A stretch of 64,000 bases of DNA from an uncultured Bacteroidaceae bacterium (GCA_944320955.1 CALUJL010000021.1:62001-126000), one strand, 5' to 3'. Shown: positions 36,493 through 45,313, counted from the stretch's first letter. Numbers and translations: made by a program. The notes: generated from the sequence alone by a model not told the origin.

Positions 36493-38042
36493 AAATCATG
36501 GACACGACACTCCGCGACGGCGAACAGACCAGCGGGGTGTCGTTCGTACCCCATGAGAAATTGATGATAGCGCGCAAGCTTCTGGAAGACTTGTGCGTCG
36601 ACCGGATAGAAATAGGCTCCGCCCGCGTGAGCCGGGGGGAGCGCAAAGCCGTCGAGAGCATCTGCGAATGGGCGGCGCGGCGCGGCCTGCTGGAGCGGGT
36701 GGAAGTACTCGGCTTCGTAGACGGCCGCGTTTCCGTCGACTGGATATACGATGCCGGCTGCCGGGTCATCAACCTTCTGTCGAAAGGCTCGCTCCGCCAC
36801 TGCACCTACCAGCTCCGGAAAACGCCGGAGGAGCACATTGCCGACATCCGCGAGACCGCCCGCTACGCCATCTCCCGGGGAATGGCCGTCAACCTCTACC
36901 TGGAAGACTGGAGCAACGGCATGAAAGACTCGCCCGACTACGTATTCCAACTGGTCGACGGGCTGCTCGATGCTGGAATCCGCCGCTTCATGCTGCCCGA
37001 CACGCTGGGCATCCTGAATCCCCTCCAGGTCATCGAATACATGCGCAAGATGCGCAAGCGCTATCCTGCCCTGCACTTCGACTTCCATGCCCACAACGAC
37101 TACGACCTCGCCGTAAGCAACGTCCTGGCCGCCGTGCTGAGCGGGTGCCAGGGGCTGCACACGACCATCAACGGGCTGGGCGAACGCTCGGGAAACGCGC
37201 CCCTTGCCAGCGTGCAGGCCATACTGAAAGACCATTTCAACGCCCGGACAAACATCGTGGAGAGCCGCATCAACGAAGTTTCCCACCTGGTAGCCTCCTA
37301 CTCCGGCATCGCCATCCCGCCCAACCGCCCCATCGTCGGCGACAGCGTCTTCACCCAAGTGGCCGGAGTGCACGCCGACGGCGACAACAAGCGCAACCTT
37401 TACTGCAACGACCTGCTGCCCGAGCGCTTCGGGCGCACCCGCGAGTACGCCCTCGGCAAGACAAGCGGCAAAGCCAACATAGCAAAAAACCTGGAGCAGC
37501 TCGGACTGGAGCTCGACCCCGAGTCGCTTCGCAAAGTGACGGAGCGCATCATCGAACTGGGCGACAAGAAACAGCTCGTCACCCAGGAAGATCTGCCCTA
37601 CATCATCTCCGATGTGCTCAAACACTCCGGCACAAGCAACAAGGTGCAGCTGCAGAGTTACTTCATCACGCTGGCCAAGGGGCTGAAACCCGTGGCCACC
37701 CTGAAACTCGACCTCGACGGAACCTGCTACGAGGAAAGCTCCAGCGGCGACGGACAGTATGACGCCTTCGTCCGCGCCCTGCGGAAAATCTACAAGCAGA
37801 CACTGGGGCGGAAATTCCCCATGCTGGCGAACTATACGGTCAGCATCCCGCCCGGAGGACGCACGGACGCATTGGTGCAGACCGTCATCACCTGGGAATA
37901 CGAGGGCCGCACCTTCCGCACCCGGGGCCTGGACGCCGACCAGACGGAAGCCGCCATCAAGGCCACGATGAAGATGCTCAACCTACTGGAGGAGTTCGAC
38001 CAGCCCGAAAGCTCGCCCCTCGCCCCGAAAGAGGCAGAATAA
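36468..38042 (+). CDS. Second isopropylmalate/citramalate-synthase-family protein
   Basis: A 524-residue DRE-TIM metallolyase with [12 protein letters not shown] (about 12-23), metal-site HAHNDYDLA (about 206-214) and a C-terminal LeuA dimerisation/regulatory domain (about 395-505). It is clearly not a duplicate of leuA: the barrel resembles citramalate synthases. In Bacteroides the same gene occupies this position in the leu operon. If it makes citramalate from pyruvate and acetyl-CoA, LeuC, LeuD and LeuB could then supply 2-oxobutyrate for isoleucine. That function is inferred, not shown. Confidence 0.8.
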   Translation: MGREEVQIEIMDTTLRDGEQTSGVSFVPHEKLMIARKLLEDLCVDRIEIGSARVSRGERKAVESICEWAARRGLLERVEVLGFVDGRVSVDWIYDAGCRVINLLSKGSLRHCTYQLRKTPEEHIADIRETARYAISRGMAVNLYLEDWSNGMKDSPDYVFQLVDGLLDAGIRRFMLPDTLGILNPLQVIEYMRKMRKRYPALHFDFHAHNDYDLAVSNVLAAVLSGCQGLHTTINGLGERSGNAPLASVQAILKDHFNARTNIVESRINEVSHLVASYSGIAIPPNRPIVGDSVFTQVAGVHADGDNKRNLYCNDLLPERFGRTREYALGKTSGKANIAKNLEQLGLELDPESLRKVTERIIELGDKKQLVTQEDLPYIISDVLKHSGTSNKVQLQSYFITLAKGLKPVATLKLDLDGTCYEESSSGDGQYDAFVRALRKIYKQTLGRKFPMLANYTVSIPPGGRTDALVQTVITWEYEGRTFRTRGLDADQTEAAIKATMKMLNLLEEFDQPESSPLAPKEAE

Positions 38043-38046
38043 ACAG

Positions 38047-38118
38047 GGAAAAGCGGCAGCGCTTTTCCGGAAAAGCCCCTGCGGAAAGCGGGAAAAGCGC
38101 CGGAACTTTCCGGCAACC
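38047..38118. repeat. 22-bp-period hairpin array R5 inside the leu operon
   Basis: AAAG anchors at 38050, 38072 and 38094 are 22 bp apart. The first unit is AAAAGCG-GCAG-CGCTTTT. The array fills the only long gap of the operon, between the citramalate-synthase-like gene and leuB. Confidence 0.85.
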
Positions 38119-38171
38119 GCGCCGCATGGCTCCCACAAGACAAAAACGGAACAACGAAAAAACACCAGTCA

Positions 38172-39233
38172 ATGAAACTCAAGATTGCAGTACTCCCGGG
38201 CGACGGAATAGGCCCGGAGATCTCCGCGCAAGGCGTGGAAGTGACAAAAGCCGTCTGCGAAAAGTTCGGCCACGAAGTAACCTTCGAACATGCCCTCTGC
38301 GGTGCAGACGCGATAGACAAGGTGGGCGACCCCTTCCCCGAGGAGACTTTCCGCATCTGCCAGGAGGCCGACGCCGTGCTCTTCTCCGCCGTGGGCGACC
38401 CGAAGTACGACAACGACCCGACCGCCAAGGTGCGCCCCGAACAAGGCCTGCTGGCCATGCGCAAGAAGCTGGGGCTTTTTGCCAACATCCGCCCCGTACA
38501 GACATTCCCCTGCCTGCTCCACAAATCGCCGCTCAAGGACGAACTCGTGGAAGGCGCCGACTTCATCTGCATCCGCGAGCTGACCGGCGGCATGTACTTC
38601 GGCGAAAAACACGAAGGCAGCGACATGGCCTACGACACCAACAAGTACACCCGGCCCGAAGTGGAGCGCATCCTGAAAGTAGCCTTCGAGTACGCCCGCA
38701 AGCGCCGCAAGCACCTCACCGTCGTGGACAAGGCCAACGTCCTCGCCTCCAGCCGCCTCTGGCGGAAAGTGGCCCAGGAAATGGCACCCGCCTATCCGGA
38801 CGTGACGACGGACTACATGTATGTCGACAACGCCGCCATGCGCATGATCCAGGAGCCCCGCTTCTTCGACGTAATGGTGACGGAGAATACCTTCGGGGAC
38901 ATCCTGACCGACGAAGGCTCCTGCATCAGCGGCTCCATGGGCCTGCTCCCCTCCGCCTCCACCGGCTCGGGGACGCCCGTCTTCGAGCCCATCCACGGCT
39001 CCTGGCCGCAGGCCAAAGGGCAGGACATCGCCAACCCGCTGGCGCAGATACTCTCCGTGGCCATGCTCTTCGAGCACCTCGGGCTGATGGAAGAAGGCCG
39101 CCTCGTGCGCCGCGCGGTAGACGCTTCGCTGGATGCCGAAGTGCGCACCCCGGACATCCAGGCGCCCGGCGCGCCCCGCTACGGCACGCGCCAGGTGGGG
39201 GCTTGGATTGCCGACTACATCCGCCGCAACTAA
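38172..39233 (+). CDS. leuB: 3-isopropylmalate dehydrogenase
   Basis: A 353-residue NAD-dependent oxidative decarboxylase, the third leucine-pathway step. [10 protein letters not shown] starts the fold. Substrate-binding Arg residues lie around RPVQTFPC and [10 protein letters not shown], and the NAD-site stretch GSAPxIAG is replaced by [14 protein letters not shown] (about 276-289). A Lys and Asp at the metal site lie in TVVDKANVL and the [12 protein letters not shown] region. It ends the operon and is followed by a hairpin. Confidence 0.95.
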   Translation: MKLKIAVLPGDGIGPEISAQGVEVTKAVCEKFGHEVTFEHALCGADAIDKVGDPFPEETFRICQEADAVLFSAVGDPKYDNDPTAKVRPEQGLLAMRKKLGLFANIRPVQTFPCLLHKSPLKDELVEGADFICIRELTGGMYFGEKHEGSDMAYDTNKYTRPEVERILKVAFEYARKRRKHLTVVDKANVLASSRLWRKVAQEMAPAYPDVTTDYMYVDNAAMRMIQEPRFFDVMVTENTFGDILTDEGSCISGSMGLLPSASTGSGTPVFEPIHGSWPQAKGQDIANPLAQILSVAMLFEHLGLMEEGRLVRRAVDASLDAEVRTPDIQAPGAPRYGTRQVGAWIADYIRRN

Positions 39234-39276
39234 ACACGGCGGGCGAGGCATCCCCCTGTGAGACAACTACCGGTTT

Positions 39277-39330
39277 CCCCCGTTCGCCCTGCCGGAAGGC
39301 GGGAGGCGAGCGGGGGAGATCTTCTTATTC
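39277..39330 (+). terminator. Hairpin after leuB
   Basis: CCCCCGTTCGCC (39277-39288) pairs with GGCGAGCGGGGG (39305-39316) with one G-U pair. A T-rich stretch (ATCTTCTTATTC) follows. Probable operon terminator. Confidence 0.65.
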
Positions 39331-39361
39331 ATGCTGAAAAACAAAGAAACAAACTGACACT

Positions 39362-39646
39362 ATGTCTTGGGTCATACTAGCCTTGTTGGCCGGCATCGGC
39401 ATCGGATGGCTGCTCCGGCGGGCGAATTGGATAAATTGGGCCGGGCGGCTGCTTCAACCCACAGTAGGCCTGCTCCTCTTCCTGATGGGGGCGGCAGTAG
39501 GGACGGAGCGGGAACTCATAGGCCGGCTGCCCCTCTTGGGAGCGCAGGCACTGCTCATCACGCTTCTGGGCCTGGGCGGGAGCCTCTTCGCCGCCGCCTG
39601 GGTGTACCGGCGCTTCTTCCGCCAGGAAAAGGAGGGAAGGAGATGA
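39362..39646 (+). CDS. LysO family protein, N-terminal half (split gene)
   Basis: A 94-residue protein with three hydrophobic helices, matching the N-terminal DUF340 part of the lysine exporter LysO. Its TGA overlaps the next ATG (ATGA at 39643-39646). In Enterobacteria LysO is one polypeptide; here the two halves are separate, translationally coupled genes, an arrangement also seen in other Bacteroidetes. Confidence 0.8.
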   Translation: MSWVILALLAGIGIGWLLRRANWINWAGRLLQPTVGLLLFLMGAAVGTERELIGRLPLLGAQALLITLLGLGGSLFAAAWVYRRFFRQEKEGRR

Positions 39647-40266
39647 AGGGTACGCTGTGGGTCTTGCTCTGCTTCGCCGCCGGATGCCTAGCGGGATGGA
39701 GCGGCCGCCTGCCGGAGGAGCTGGCCGGCGGAGGATGGGCGGAAGCGGTCTTGATTATCCTCCTGCTGCTCGTGGGGATGAGCATCGGCTCGGGCGGCCA
39801 GCTGCGCGAGTTGCTTCGCCGGTTCCGCTGGCGCTTCCTCTGGCTGCCGCTGGCCACGGCGGGCGGCACGCTGCTCCTCTCGGCCTGCGCGGCCCTGCTC
39901 TTGTCGTGGAGTGTGCCGCAGTGCATGGCCGTGGGCGCAGGGTTCGGCTATTACTCGCTCTCCTCCATCCTGATCACGCAGCTGGAGTCGGCCTCGCTCG
40001 GCGTGCAGATGGCTGCCGAGCTGGGCACCGTGGCGCTCTTGGCCAATGTGTTCCGCGAATTGCTCACGCTCTTCCTGGCCCCGTGGATTGTGCGCTGCTT
40101 CGGCCCGCTGGCACTCATCTCCGCCGGCGGAGCCACTACGGCCGACACCACGCTGCCCGCCGTGATCCGCTACAGCGGCCGCGACTATCTGCTCCTGTCC
40201 GTATTCCACGGAGTACTGATGGACTTTTCCGTACCCTTCTTCGTCTCGTTCCTTTGCGCCTGCTGA
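39643..40266 (+). CDS. lysO: LysO family transporter, C-terminal half
   Basis: A 207-residue membrane protein with about six helices. It contains the conserved GAGFGYYSLSSILI (about 99-112) and SAGGATTADTTLPAVIRYSG (about 161-180) signatures of LysO/YbjE, an exporter of lysine and toxic lysine analogues. It starts at the ATG at 39643 within the stop of the upstream half-gene. The two products presumably assemble into one transporter. Confidence 0.85.
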   Translation: MKGTLWVLLCFAAGCLAGWSGRLPEELAGGGWAEAVLIILLLLVGMSIGSGGQLRELLRRFRWRFLWLPLATAGGTLLLSACAALLLSWSVPQCMAVGAGFGYYSLSSILITQLESASLGVQMAAELGTVALLANVFRELLTLFLAPWIVRCFGPLALISAGGATTADTTLPAVIRYSGRDYLLLSVFHGVLMDFSVPFFVSFLCAC

Positions 40267-40272
40267 AAGCGG

Positions 40273-41049
40273 CTACTTCCGGCAGCGCTTCTCCGGGCGC
40301 ACGGCCAGCCATGCCCTCTTAGCCTGCCCGCGAAGCCACTTGTAGGCCACGAGGAGCAGGAAGCGGGGGTCGCGGCTGCAGCCGCAGATGCGTGCCACTT
40401 CGCGCATCTGGGAGATGCGGTTGCGGGCCGAAACGCCTGTCACGTCGATGCAGGCCACTGCCACGGGCACTTCGCGGAAGCCGCCGCCCTGGTCGTAGAT
40501 GGTGCGCAACATGCGGTAGTCGGAAGCTATTTTATAAGAAAGGTCGAAGCCCACGCGCCGCGCCCACTGCAGACGCACGAAAACGGCCTGGTGGCAGAAT
40601 CCCATCGGGCGGAAGAAACTCCGGTTGCGGTAGAAGGGTTCGTTCGGGTCCAGCACCTTCCGGCCGGGAAAGAGAGCCCAAGTCTGCCCGTAGACGCAGG
40701 CCACGGAGTCGCCGATGGGGCCGCCGCCGGAGAAAACCGCCGAGAGCACCCGGCTGTCGGCAAAGGTGTCGCCCGCATTCATGAAGCAGACCCACTCGCC
40801 CGTGGCGACGGAGAGGCCCTTGTTCATGGCGTCGAATATCCCCTTGTCCGGCTCGCTCGTCCAGTAGGCGATGCGGTCTGCCCATTTCTCGATGAGGGCG
40901 ACCGTGCCGTCCGTGCTGCCCCCGTCGATAAGGATGCTCTCCACGCTCGGATAGTCTTGCGCAAATATGCTGCGGAGCGTGGGTTCGAGGCAGGAGGCGC
41001 AGTTGTAGGTGACGGTGACGACGGATATTTTCGGCAGTTCTGCATTCAT
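40273..41049 (-). CDS. Family 2 glycosyltransferase
   Basis: A 258-residue GT2 enzyme with ISVVTVTYNC at the N-terminus (residues 8-17), nucleotide-sugar motif ILIDGGSTDGT (about 43-53), GIFDAMNKGLSVATGEWVCFMNAGD (DxD-like NAGD) and a C-terminal region resembling WcaE-type transferases. It probably adds a sugar to a surface glycan; acceptor and donor are unknown and no polysaccharide genes are adjacent. The ATG at 41049 is chosen because upstream codons derive from repeat array R6 and its promoter. Confidence 0.85.
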   Translation of the reverse strand: MNAELPKISVVTVTYNCASCLEPTLRSIFAQDYPSVESILIDGGSTDGTVALIEKWADRIAYWTSEPDKGIFDAMNKGLSVATGEWVCFMNAGDTFADSRVLSAVFSGGGPIGDSVACVYGQTWALFPGRKVLDPNEPFYRNRSFFRPMGFCHQAVFVRLQWARRVGFDLSYKIASDYRMLRTIYDQGGGFREVPVAVACIDVTGVSARNRISQMREVARICGCSRDPRFLLLVAYKWLRGQAKRAWLAVRPEKRCRK

Positions 41050-41056
41050 AACCGCG

Positions 41057-41089
41057 CAAAGGTACGGCGTTTTCTCCATTCCGTCCAAA
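41057..41089 (-). promoter_or_regulatory. Promoter of the GT2 gene, near-leaderless
   Basis: On the minus strand TTTG (41089-41086), 21 bp, TACCTTTG (41064-41057). The -7 box ends 7 nt before the ATG at 41049, so the mRNA should have almost no leader. Confidence 0.7.
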
Positions 41090-41206
41090 CAAAAACGGGA
41101 CGAAGCCCCGCCCCGCCCCGCTCTTTCCGGCTGCCGCCCGGGCACACCGCCCCCGCCCCGGGACAGAAGGGACACACCTTTTTTAATATCCCCCCGCATC
41201 CGGCCC

Positions 41207-41297
41207 CGGAAAGTGCCTGCGCTTTTCCCGGAAAGCCCTGCCGCTTTTTCCGCAAAGTCCTGCCGCTTTTTCCGCAAAGCCCGGCCTGAAACCGCAG
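41207..41297. repeat. 22-bp-period hairpin array R6 (most regular)
   Basis: AAAG anchors at 41210, 41232, 41254 and 41276 are each exactly 22 bp apart. Units two and three differ at only one or two positions (AAAG[C/T]CCTGCCGCTTTTT). The array lies between the divergent GT2 and galM promoters. Confidence 0.9.
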
Positions 41298-41447
41298 GAA
41301 ACCCGCCCCCACTCCCCCACGCGCCGCAAGGCTCCCCCCACCCGGCCGCAAGGCGGCGAAATCCGCTCCCTCCGCCCTTCCTCAAAAGGCCGAACGGCCC
41401 TTACGGAGGCAAACGGAGAAAAGTTTGTCGATTTCCGCGCTTTTTAT

Positions 41448-41478
41448 TTTGGATTCACGGAGAAAATAGTTTTATTTG
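41448..41478 (+). promoter_or_regulatory. Promoter of the galactose operon
   Basis: TTTG (41448-41451), 19 bp, TTTATTTG (41471-41478; one mismatch to TAnnTTTG). A TAATAC-N6-GTATTA dyad (41505-41522) abuts the galM start codon and is a possible operator. Confidence 0.6.
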
Positions 41479-41521
41479 CAACAATTATTTCATTAACCAT
41501 TTACTAATACGCAACAGTATT

Positions 41522-42610
41522 ATGCCAAGCTCAAGTTCTACCAAGAACCTCTCCGGATTGCGCCGGAAAGATTTCCAGAAGACAGTGGACGGAAAAGAAA
41601 CCGACCTGTTCTTTCTGAGAAACAACCAAATGGAAATAGCAGTAACCAACTACGGAGCCGCAGTGGTGGCCATCATGATGCCGGATAAGAACGGCAACTA
41701 CGCCAACGTCATACTGGGCCACGACTCCATAGACGGCGTCATAAACAGCCCGGAGCCTTTCCTCAGCACTACCATCGGCCGCTACGGCAACCGAATCGCC
41801 AAAGGAAAATTCACACTGAACGGCAAAGAATACGATCTGGCCATCAACAATGGACCGAACTCCCTGCACGGCGGCCCCACGGGCTTCCACACCCGCGTCT
41901 GGGACGCACGCCAAAAGAATGACCAGGCAGTGGAATTCAAATATACCGCGCAGGACGGCGAAGAAGGCTTCCCCGGGAAAGTGGAAATCCTGATGACCTA
42001 CACCCTGACTGAGTACAACGAATGGATGATCACCTATAAGGCCACGACGGACAAGACTACCATCATCAACCTGACGAACCACGCTTTCTTCAATCTGGCA
42101 GGCGTAAAAGAAAATACCCCCACGGTCTGCAACAATCTGCTCACCTTCAATGCCGACTTCTACATCCCCATCGACGAAGTTTCCATACCGACCGGTGAGA
42201 TTGCCCCCGTGGAAGGCACTCCTTTCGACTTCCGCAAACCCCATCTCGTGGGCGACCGCATCGACGCCGACCACGTGCAGACCAAGAACGGCGCCGGCTA
42301 CGACCACTGCTTCGTGCTCAACAAGAAAGAACGCGGCGAGCTCTCGCTGGCAGCCAAGTGCGTGGAACCCCTCAGCCGCCGCTTCCTCGAAGTCTACACC
42401 ACCGAGCCCGGCGTACAACTCTACACCGGCAACTGGCTGAACGGCTTCAGCGGATACAAAGGGGCCACCTACCCGCGCCGATCCGCCATCTGCTTCGAGG
42501 CACAATGCTTCCCCGACAGCCCCAACCGGCCCTACTTCCCCTCGTGCGTGCTGAAGCCCGGCGAAGAATACAAGCAAGTGACTGTCTACAAATTCGGTAT
42601 AGAAAAATAA
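41522..42610 (+). CDS. galM: Aldose 1-epimerase (galactose mutarotase), cytoplasmic
   Basis: A 362-residue galactose mutarotase interconverting alpha- and beta-anomers. Active-site residues are visible in GRYGNRIAKGKF, NGPNSLHGGPTGFHTRVWD (catalytic His), NLTNHAFFNLAG (second His) and YTTEPGVQLYTGNW (catalytic Glu region). It has no signal peptide, unlike the second GalM at 45361, so the two act on different sides of the membrane. First gene of galM-transporter-galK. Confidence 0.92.
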   Translation: MPSSSSTKNLSGLRRKDFQKTVDGKETDLFFLRNNQMEIAVTNYGAAVVAIMMPDKNGNYANVILGHDSIDGVINSPEPFLSTTIGRYGNRIAKGKFTLNGKEYDLAINNGPNSLHGGPTGFHTRVWDARQKNDQAVEFKYTAQDGEEGFPGKVEILMTYTLTEYNEWMITYKATTDKTTIINLTNHAFFNLAGVKENTPTVCNNLLTFNADFYIPIDEVSIPTGEIAPVEGTPFDFRKPHLVGDRIDADHVQTKNGAGYDHCFVLNKKERGELSLAAKCVEPLSRRFLEVYTTEPGVQLYTGNWLNGFSGYKGATYPRRSAICFEAQCFPDSPNRPYFPSCVLKPGEEYKQVTVYKFGIEK

Positions 42611-42653
42611 CGGAACCGCATCAAACTTTCATCATTTAACTAATATCCGAACA

Positions 42654-43895
42654 ATGAATCAAAAGCAAACGCCGAACTATACGTTCGCACTTACCGTAAT
42701 GTTTATCGTGTGTTTCCTCATCGGATTCGTCACCACGATGAACAATTCCATGATTGAATTCTGCAAAAATGCTTTCAGTCTTACCAATTACCAGAGCCAG
42801 TTGGTGAACACCGCGTTCTACGGAGCCTACGTTCTCTCCATCCCCCTCGGCTTCATGATGAGCAAGATCGGCTACAAAGCCACGCTCGTCCTCGGTCTGG
42901 CCGTAGTAGGTCTGGGCTTCGTGGTCAACTTCTTGTGCATCAACGGCAACCTCGACGGCAACGTAAGTACCATCTATTGGATGTTCTTGGGCTGCATGTC
43001 GCTCGTAGCTCTGGGTATCGTTATGCTGCAACTCGTGGCCAATCCGTACGTAATGGTGCTGGGCACGCCGGAAAAAGGCGCGTTCCGCATGACACTGAGC
43101 CAAGCACTCAACTCCGTGGCCACGACCGTCGCCCCGATTTTTATCACTACGGTTATCCTCAACGGCAAGAAGGCCAGCGACGCCGTGCCGAGCGACATTC
43201 CCTACCCCTACCTGGGCCTCGGCCTCTTCACCCTTGTGCTCTGCGCCATACTCTTCTTCCTGAAATTGCCCAACATCAACGAGGGCGAGCAGGCTGCCGA
43301 GGCATCGGGCACGAAAAATGAGTACAAGAGCAGCGTATTCAAGTACCCGCACGTATGGCTGGGCGCCTTGGGAATCTTCATGTACATGGGCCTGGAGATC
43401 GGCATTCCCTCCATGCTTCCGGCCTACTTCAAGTCCAAATCCGGCCTGACCGGCGAGGCCACCGACTTCCTCCCCCTCTACTGGGGCGGCATGATGGTGG
43501 GCCGTTTCGTGGGAGCTGCCATCCTGAGCAAGTTTAAGCCCCGCGCCCTCTTGAGCGGATGCCTCATCGGCGGAGCCGTGTGCGTAGGCCTCTCGTTCGT
43601 ACTGCCGGGCATGGCAGGCGTCTACGTCATGCTTGCCGCCGGATTGTTCCACTCCGTAATGTGGCCGCTCATCTTCAACCTCGGACTCCAGGAGTTGGGC
43701 CCGCACACGAAGGCTGCCAGCGGCATCATCAACATGGGCGTGATCGGCGCAGCCACGCTGACCCCGCTGATGGGCGTGGTAGTGGACAACCCCAGCCTCG
43801 GCGTGGGAGCTGCCATCTGCATGATGTTCATCTACTATGCTTACGTAATGTGGTTCAACCTCTTCGGCTCGCGAATCGGGCTGAAGAAGGCCTGA
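42654..43895 (+). CDS. FucP/GluP-type MFS sugar:proton symporter
   Basis: A 413-residue transporter with 12 predicted helices and FucP-family motifs: FLIGFVTTMNN in helix 1, LGCMSLVALGIVMLQLVANPYV (NPY) in helix 4, GGMMVGRFVGA and SGIINMGVIGAA in the second half. The position between galM and galK matches the Bacteroides locus annotated as a glucose/galactose transporter, so galactose is the most likely substrate. L-arabinose or L-fucose cannot be excluded from sequence. Confidence 0.85.
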   Translation: MNQKQTPNYTFALTVMFIVCFLIGFVTTMNNSMIEFCKNAFSLTNYQSQLVNTAFYGAYVLSIPLGFMMSKIGYKATLVLGLAVVGLGFVVNFLCINGNLDGNVSTIYWMFLGCMSLVALGIVMLQLVANPYVMVLGTPEKGAFRMTLSQALNSVATTVAPIFITTVILNGKKASDAVPSDIPYPYLGLGLFTLVLCAILFFLKLPNINEGEQAAEASGTKNEYKSSVFKYPHVWLGALGIFMYMGLEIGIPSMLPAYFKSKSGLTGEATDFLPLYWGGMMVGRFVGAAILSKFKPRALLSGCLIGGAVCVGLSFVLPGMAGVYVMLAAGLFHSVMWPLIFNLGLQELGPHTKAASGIINMGVIGAATLTPLMGVVVDNPSLGVGAAICMMFIYYAYVMWFNLFGSRIGLKKA

Positions 43896-43951
43896 TCCGG
43901 ACTGCGGACGCAAAACGATTATTCTTAACCTTATCATAAAAACTTAAAACT

Positions 43952-45112
43952 ATGGACATAGAATTTGTAAGAAGCCGCTTCATCAAGCACTTCGACGGTA
44001 CGACAGGATCTATTTACGCTTCGCCCGGACGCATCAACCTGATAGGCGAACATACGGACTACAACGGCGGATTCGTATTTCCCGGAGCAGTAGACAAGGG
44101 AATGATGATGGAAATCAAGCCCAACGGCACGAAAACCGTGAAAGCCTACTCCATCGACCTGAAAGACTACGTAGAGTTCGGGCTCAACGAGGAAGACGCT
44201 CCCCGCGCAAGCTGGGCACGCTACATCTTCGGCGTATGCCGCGAGATGATCAAGCGCGGCGTAGAAGTACAGGGATTCAACACCGCCTTCGCAGGCGATG
44301 TGCCCCTCGGCGCCGGAATGTCTTCGTCGGCCGCCCTGGAGAGCGTATATGCCTTCGCACTCAACGACCTTTTTGCCGACAACCGGATAGACAAATTCGA
44401 GTTGGCCAAGGTGGGCCAAGCCACGGAGCACAACTACATCGGCGTAAACTGCGGCATCATGGACCAGTTCGCTTCCGTCTTCGGAAAAGCAGGCAACCTC
44501 ATCCGCCTCGACTGCCGCTCGCTGGAATACCGCTACTACCCCTTCAACCCGCAAGGCTATAAGCTCGTGCTCGTGGACTCCGTGGTGAAACACGAACTGG
44601 CCTCCTCGGCCTACAACAAGCGCCGCCAGTCGTGCGAGAACGTAGTGGCCGCCATACAGAAGAACCACCCGCACGTGGAATTCCTGCGCGACGCCGACAT
44701 GGACATGCTGCAGGAGGTGAAAGGCAAAGTGAGCGATGAAGACTACATGCGCGCCGAGTACGTGATCGAAGAGATACACCGCGTGCTGGACGTGTGCGAC
44801 GCGCTCGAAATCGGCGACTACGACATCGTGGGACAAAAGATGTACGAAACCCACCACGGCATGAGTAAGCTCTACGAAGTGAGCTGCCCGGAACTCGATT
44901 TCCTCAACGACATTGCCAAGCACAACGAAGTGACCGGCTCGCGCGTCATGGGCGGCGGCTTCGGCGGATGCACCCTGAACCTCGTGAAGAGCAACCTCTA
45001 CCAGGGTTTCATCGACGAGGTAAAGGAAAGCTACCGCGCCAAATTCGGCCTGACGCCCAAGATCTACGACGTAGTCATCGGCGACGGCTCGCGCCTCATC
45101 GAGCGCGGCTGA
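43952..45112 (+). CDS. galK: Galactokinase
   Basis: A 386-residue GHMP kinase phosphorylating galactose at C1. The signature SPGRINLIGEHTDYNGG spans residues 24-40. The ATP loop PLGAGMSSSAALE lies at about 112-124, and the C-terminal GSRVMGGGFGGCTL motif at about 330-343. It is last in the galactose operon and is followed by a terminator built from repeat array R7. galT and galE are not in the window. Confidence 0.96.
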   Translation: MDIEFVRSRFIKHFDGTTGSIYASPGRINLIGEHTDYNGGFVFPGAVDKGMMMEIKPNGTKTVKAYSIDLKDYVEFGLNEEDAPRASWARYIFGVCREMIKRGVEVQGFNTAFAGDVPLGAGMSSSAALESVYAFALNDLFADNRIDKFELAKVGQATEHNYIGVNCGIMDQFASVFGKAGNLIRLDCRSLEYRYYPFNPQGYKLVLVDSVVKHELASSAYNKRRQSCENVVAAIQKNHPHVEFLRDADMDMLQEVKGKVSDEDYMRAEYVIEEIHRVLDVCDALEIGDYDIVGQKMYETHHGMSKLYEVSCPELDFLNDIAKHNEVTGSRVMGGGFGGCTLNLVKSNLYQGFIDEVKESYRAKFGLTPKIYDVVIGDGSRLIERG

Positions 45113-45115
45113 CGC

Positions 45116-45203
45116 AAAAGCGGCAGGGCCCGCCCGCCGCGATGCTGCACTTTCCACAAAAAGACGCAGGGGTTTTTCCGAAAAGCCCCTGCGCTTTTTT
45201 ATC
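45116..45203. repeat. 22-bp-period hairpin array R7
   Basis: AAAG anchors at 45117, 45160 and 45182; the last two are 22 bp apart and the first is 43 bp before, with one degenerate unit between. The final units fold into a canonical terminator. Confidence 0.7.
45165..45200 (+). terminator. Terminator after galK, formed by repeat units
   Basis: A 13-bp stem (45165-45177 with 45181-45193, one G-U) with a CCG loop is followed by CTTTTTT. It separates the galactose from the arabinose operon. Confidence 0.85.
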
Positions 45204-45313
45204 CCCGCGCCGCAGGAAAAAACACCCCGCCGGGCACCCGCCGGAAGCCGGGAACGCACTTTTTTCATACAACATGTTCCATAACATACAGAAACGTGCG
45301 GCAAAACCCGGAT

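Noticed and set aside
39530..39545. CCCCTCTTGGGA resembling half of the fimbrial inverted repeat
   Set aside because: The match stops after 12 bases, has no inverted partner nearby and lies in a LysO coding region.
41207..41297. CRISPR-like pattern of constant cores and variable spacers in the 22-bp arrays
   Set aside because: Cores are only about 14 bp and spacers about 8 bp, the cores are degenerate, and no cas genes are present. These are hairpin repeats, not a CRISPR array.
40273..41385. N-terminally extended form of the GT2 enzyme
   Set aside because: The extra N-terminal residues come from array R6 and GC-rich non-coding DNA, and the extension lies upstream of the predicted transcription start.
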